Source: Pseudonocardia sp. T1-2H (GTDB taxonomy: Bacteria > Actinomycetota > Actinomycetes > Mycobacteriales > Pseudonocardiaceae). From it: DNA of 64,000 bases. Shown here in pieces: positions 61,260 to 64,000 of this stretch. Under the pieces are notes generated by a model that ran no database searches, was not told the DNA's origin, and was given only the letters and a program-made list of their open reading frames with translations. The translations under genes were made by a program, and so were the position numbers. The first letter of the stretch is position 1. Each line of letters opens with the position of its first letter. The DNA lies in assembly GCF_038039215.1 (NCBI RefSeq), contig NZ_JBBPCL010000001.1, forward strand, positions 868,001-932,000, in the 5' to 3' direction.

Positions 61260-64000
<2,741 letters not shown>

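Overview
The window is very GC-rich. It uses many GTG starts, has at least five GTG starts placed exactly 7 nt after a TANNNT box (leaderless transcripts), and carries F420-type LLM enzymes, a Tat lipoprotein and an aa3 oxidase. Together these point to an actinobacterium, most likely Pseudonocardia or a close relative (inference from gene content). It reads as a catabolic and stress chromosome segment. No insertion sequence, phage, CRISPR array, tRNA or rRNA was seen.

Layout. 0-9 kb: acid catabolism by CoA thioesters (HTD2-type hydratase, class III CoA-transferase, acyl-CoA dehydrogenase, CitE-like lyase), an MHS-type permease, and a two-component system followed by an orphan TAXI binding protein. 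9.4-13.2 kb: a GreA-like factor, a phosphoribosyltransferase/erythromycin-esterase fusion resembling the mycobacterial dormancy protein Rv2030c, and a hydrolase. 13.3-14.3 kb: remnants of an FGD-like enzyme and an aldehyde dehydrogenase, then a glutaryl-CoA-dehydrogenase-like gene. 15.6-24.4 kb: a cobalt-type nitrile hydratase regulon with amidase, beta, alpha and maturation genes, two AmiC-type amide sensors (one fused to an SRPBCC domain), ArsR and MarR regulators, an NhlF-type cobalt permease and a second ArsR.

24.4-34.5 kb: an esterase remnant, a DMT transporter, a VOC protein, a methyltransferase, and the sarcosine operon soxBDAG-sdaA, read away from a divergent GntR regulator with a 14-bp palindrome between them. 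35-43.8 kb: a TPM-domain protein, an SRPBCC/LLM pair, an Excalibur/sortase pair, an alpha-glucosidase and a MetX-like hydrolase. 43.9-46.1 kb: eutBC behind the last codons of a lost permease. 47.4-48.8 kb: a macrolide glycosyltransferase preceded by an 8-codon leaderless leader peptide and a strong hairpin, which has the layout of a translation-controlled attenuator. 48.8-52.4 kb: a triple VOC protein with an ECF sigma factor, an HNH protein and a 2-hydroxyacid dehydrogenase. 52.6-60.2 kb: aerobic benzoyl-CoA (box) degradation with boxB, boxC, GNAT, benzoate-CoA ligase and a divergent MoxR-VWA fusion; boxA is not in the window. 60.2-64 kb: a PIG-L deacetylase, ctaD and serB.

Main caution: at least 12 single-base frame breaks are visible in ten otherwise well-conserved genes, often beside short G or C runs. 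Most are more likely assembly or sequencing indels than real decay. Separate from these, four loci (FGD-like, aldehyde dehydrogenase, esterase, ethanolamine permease) have lost hundreds of bases and look truly degraded.
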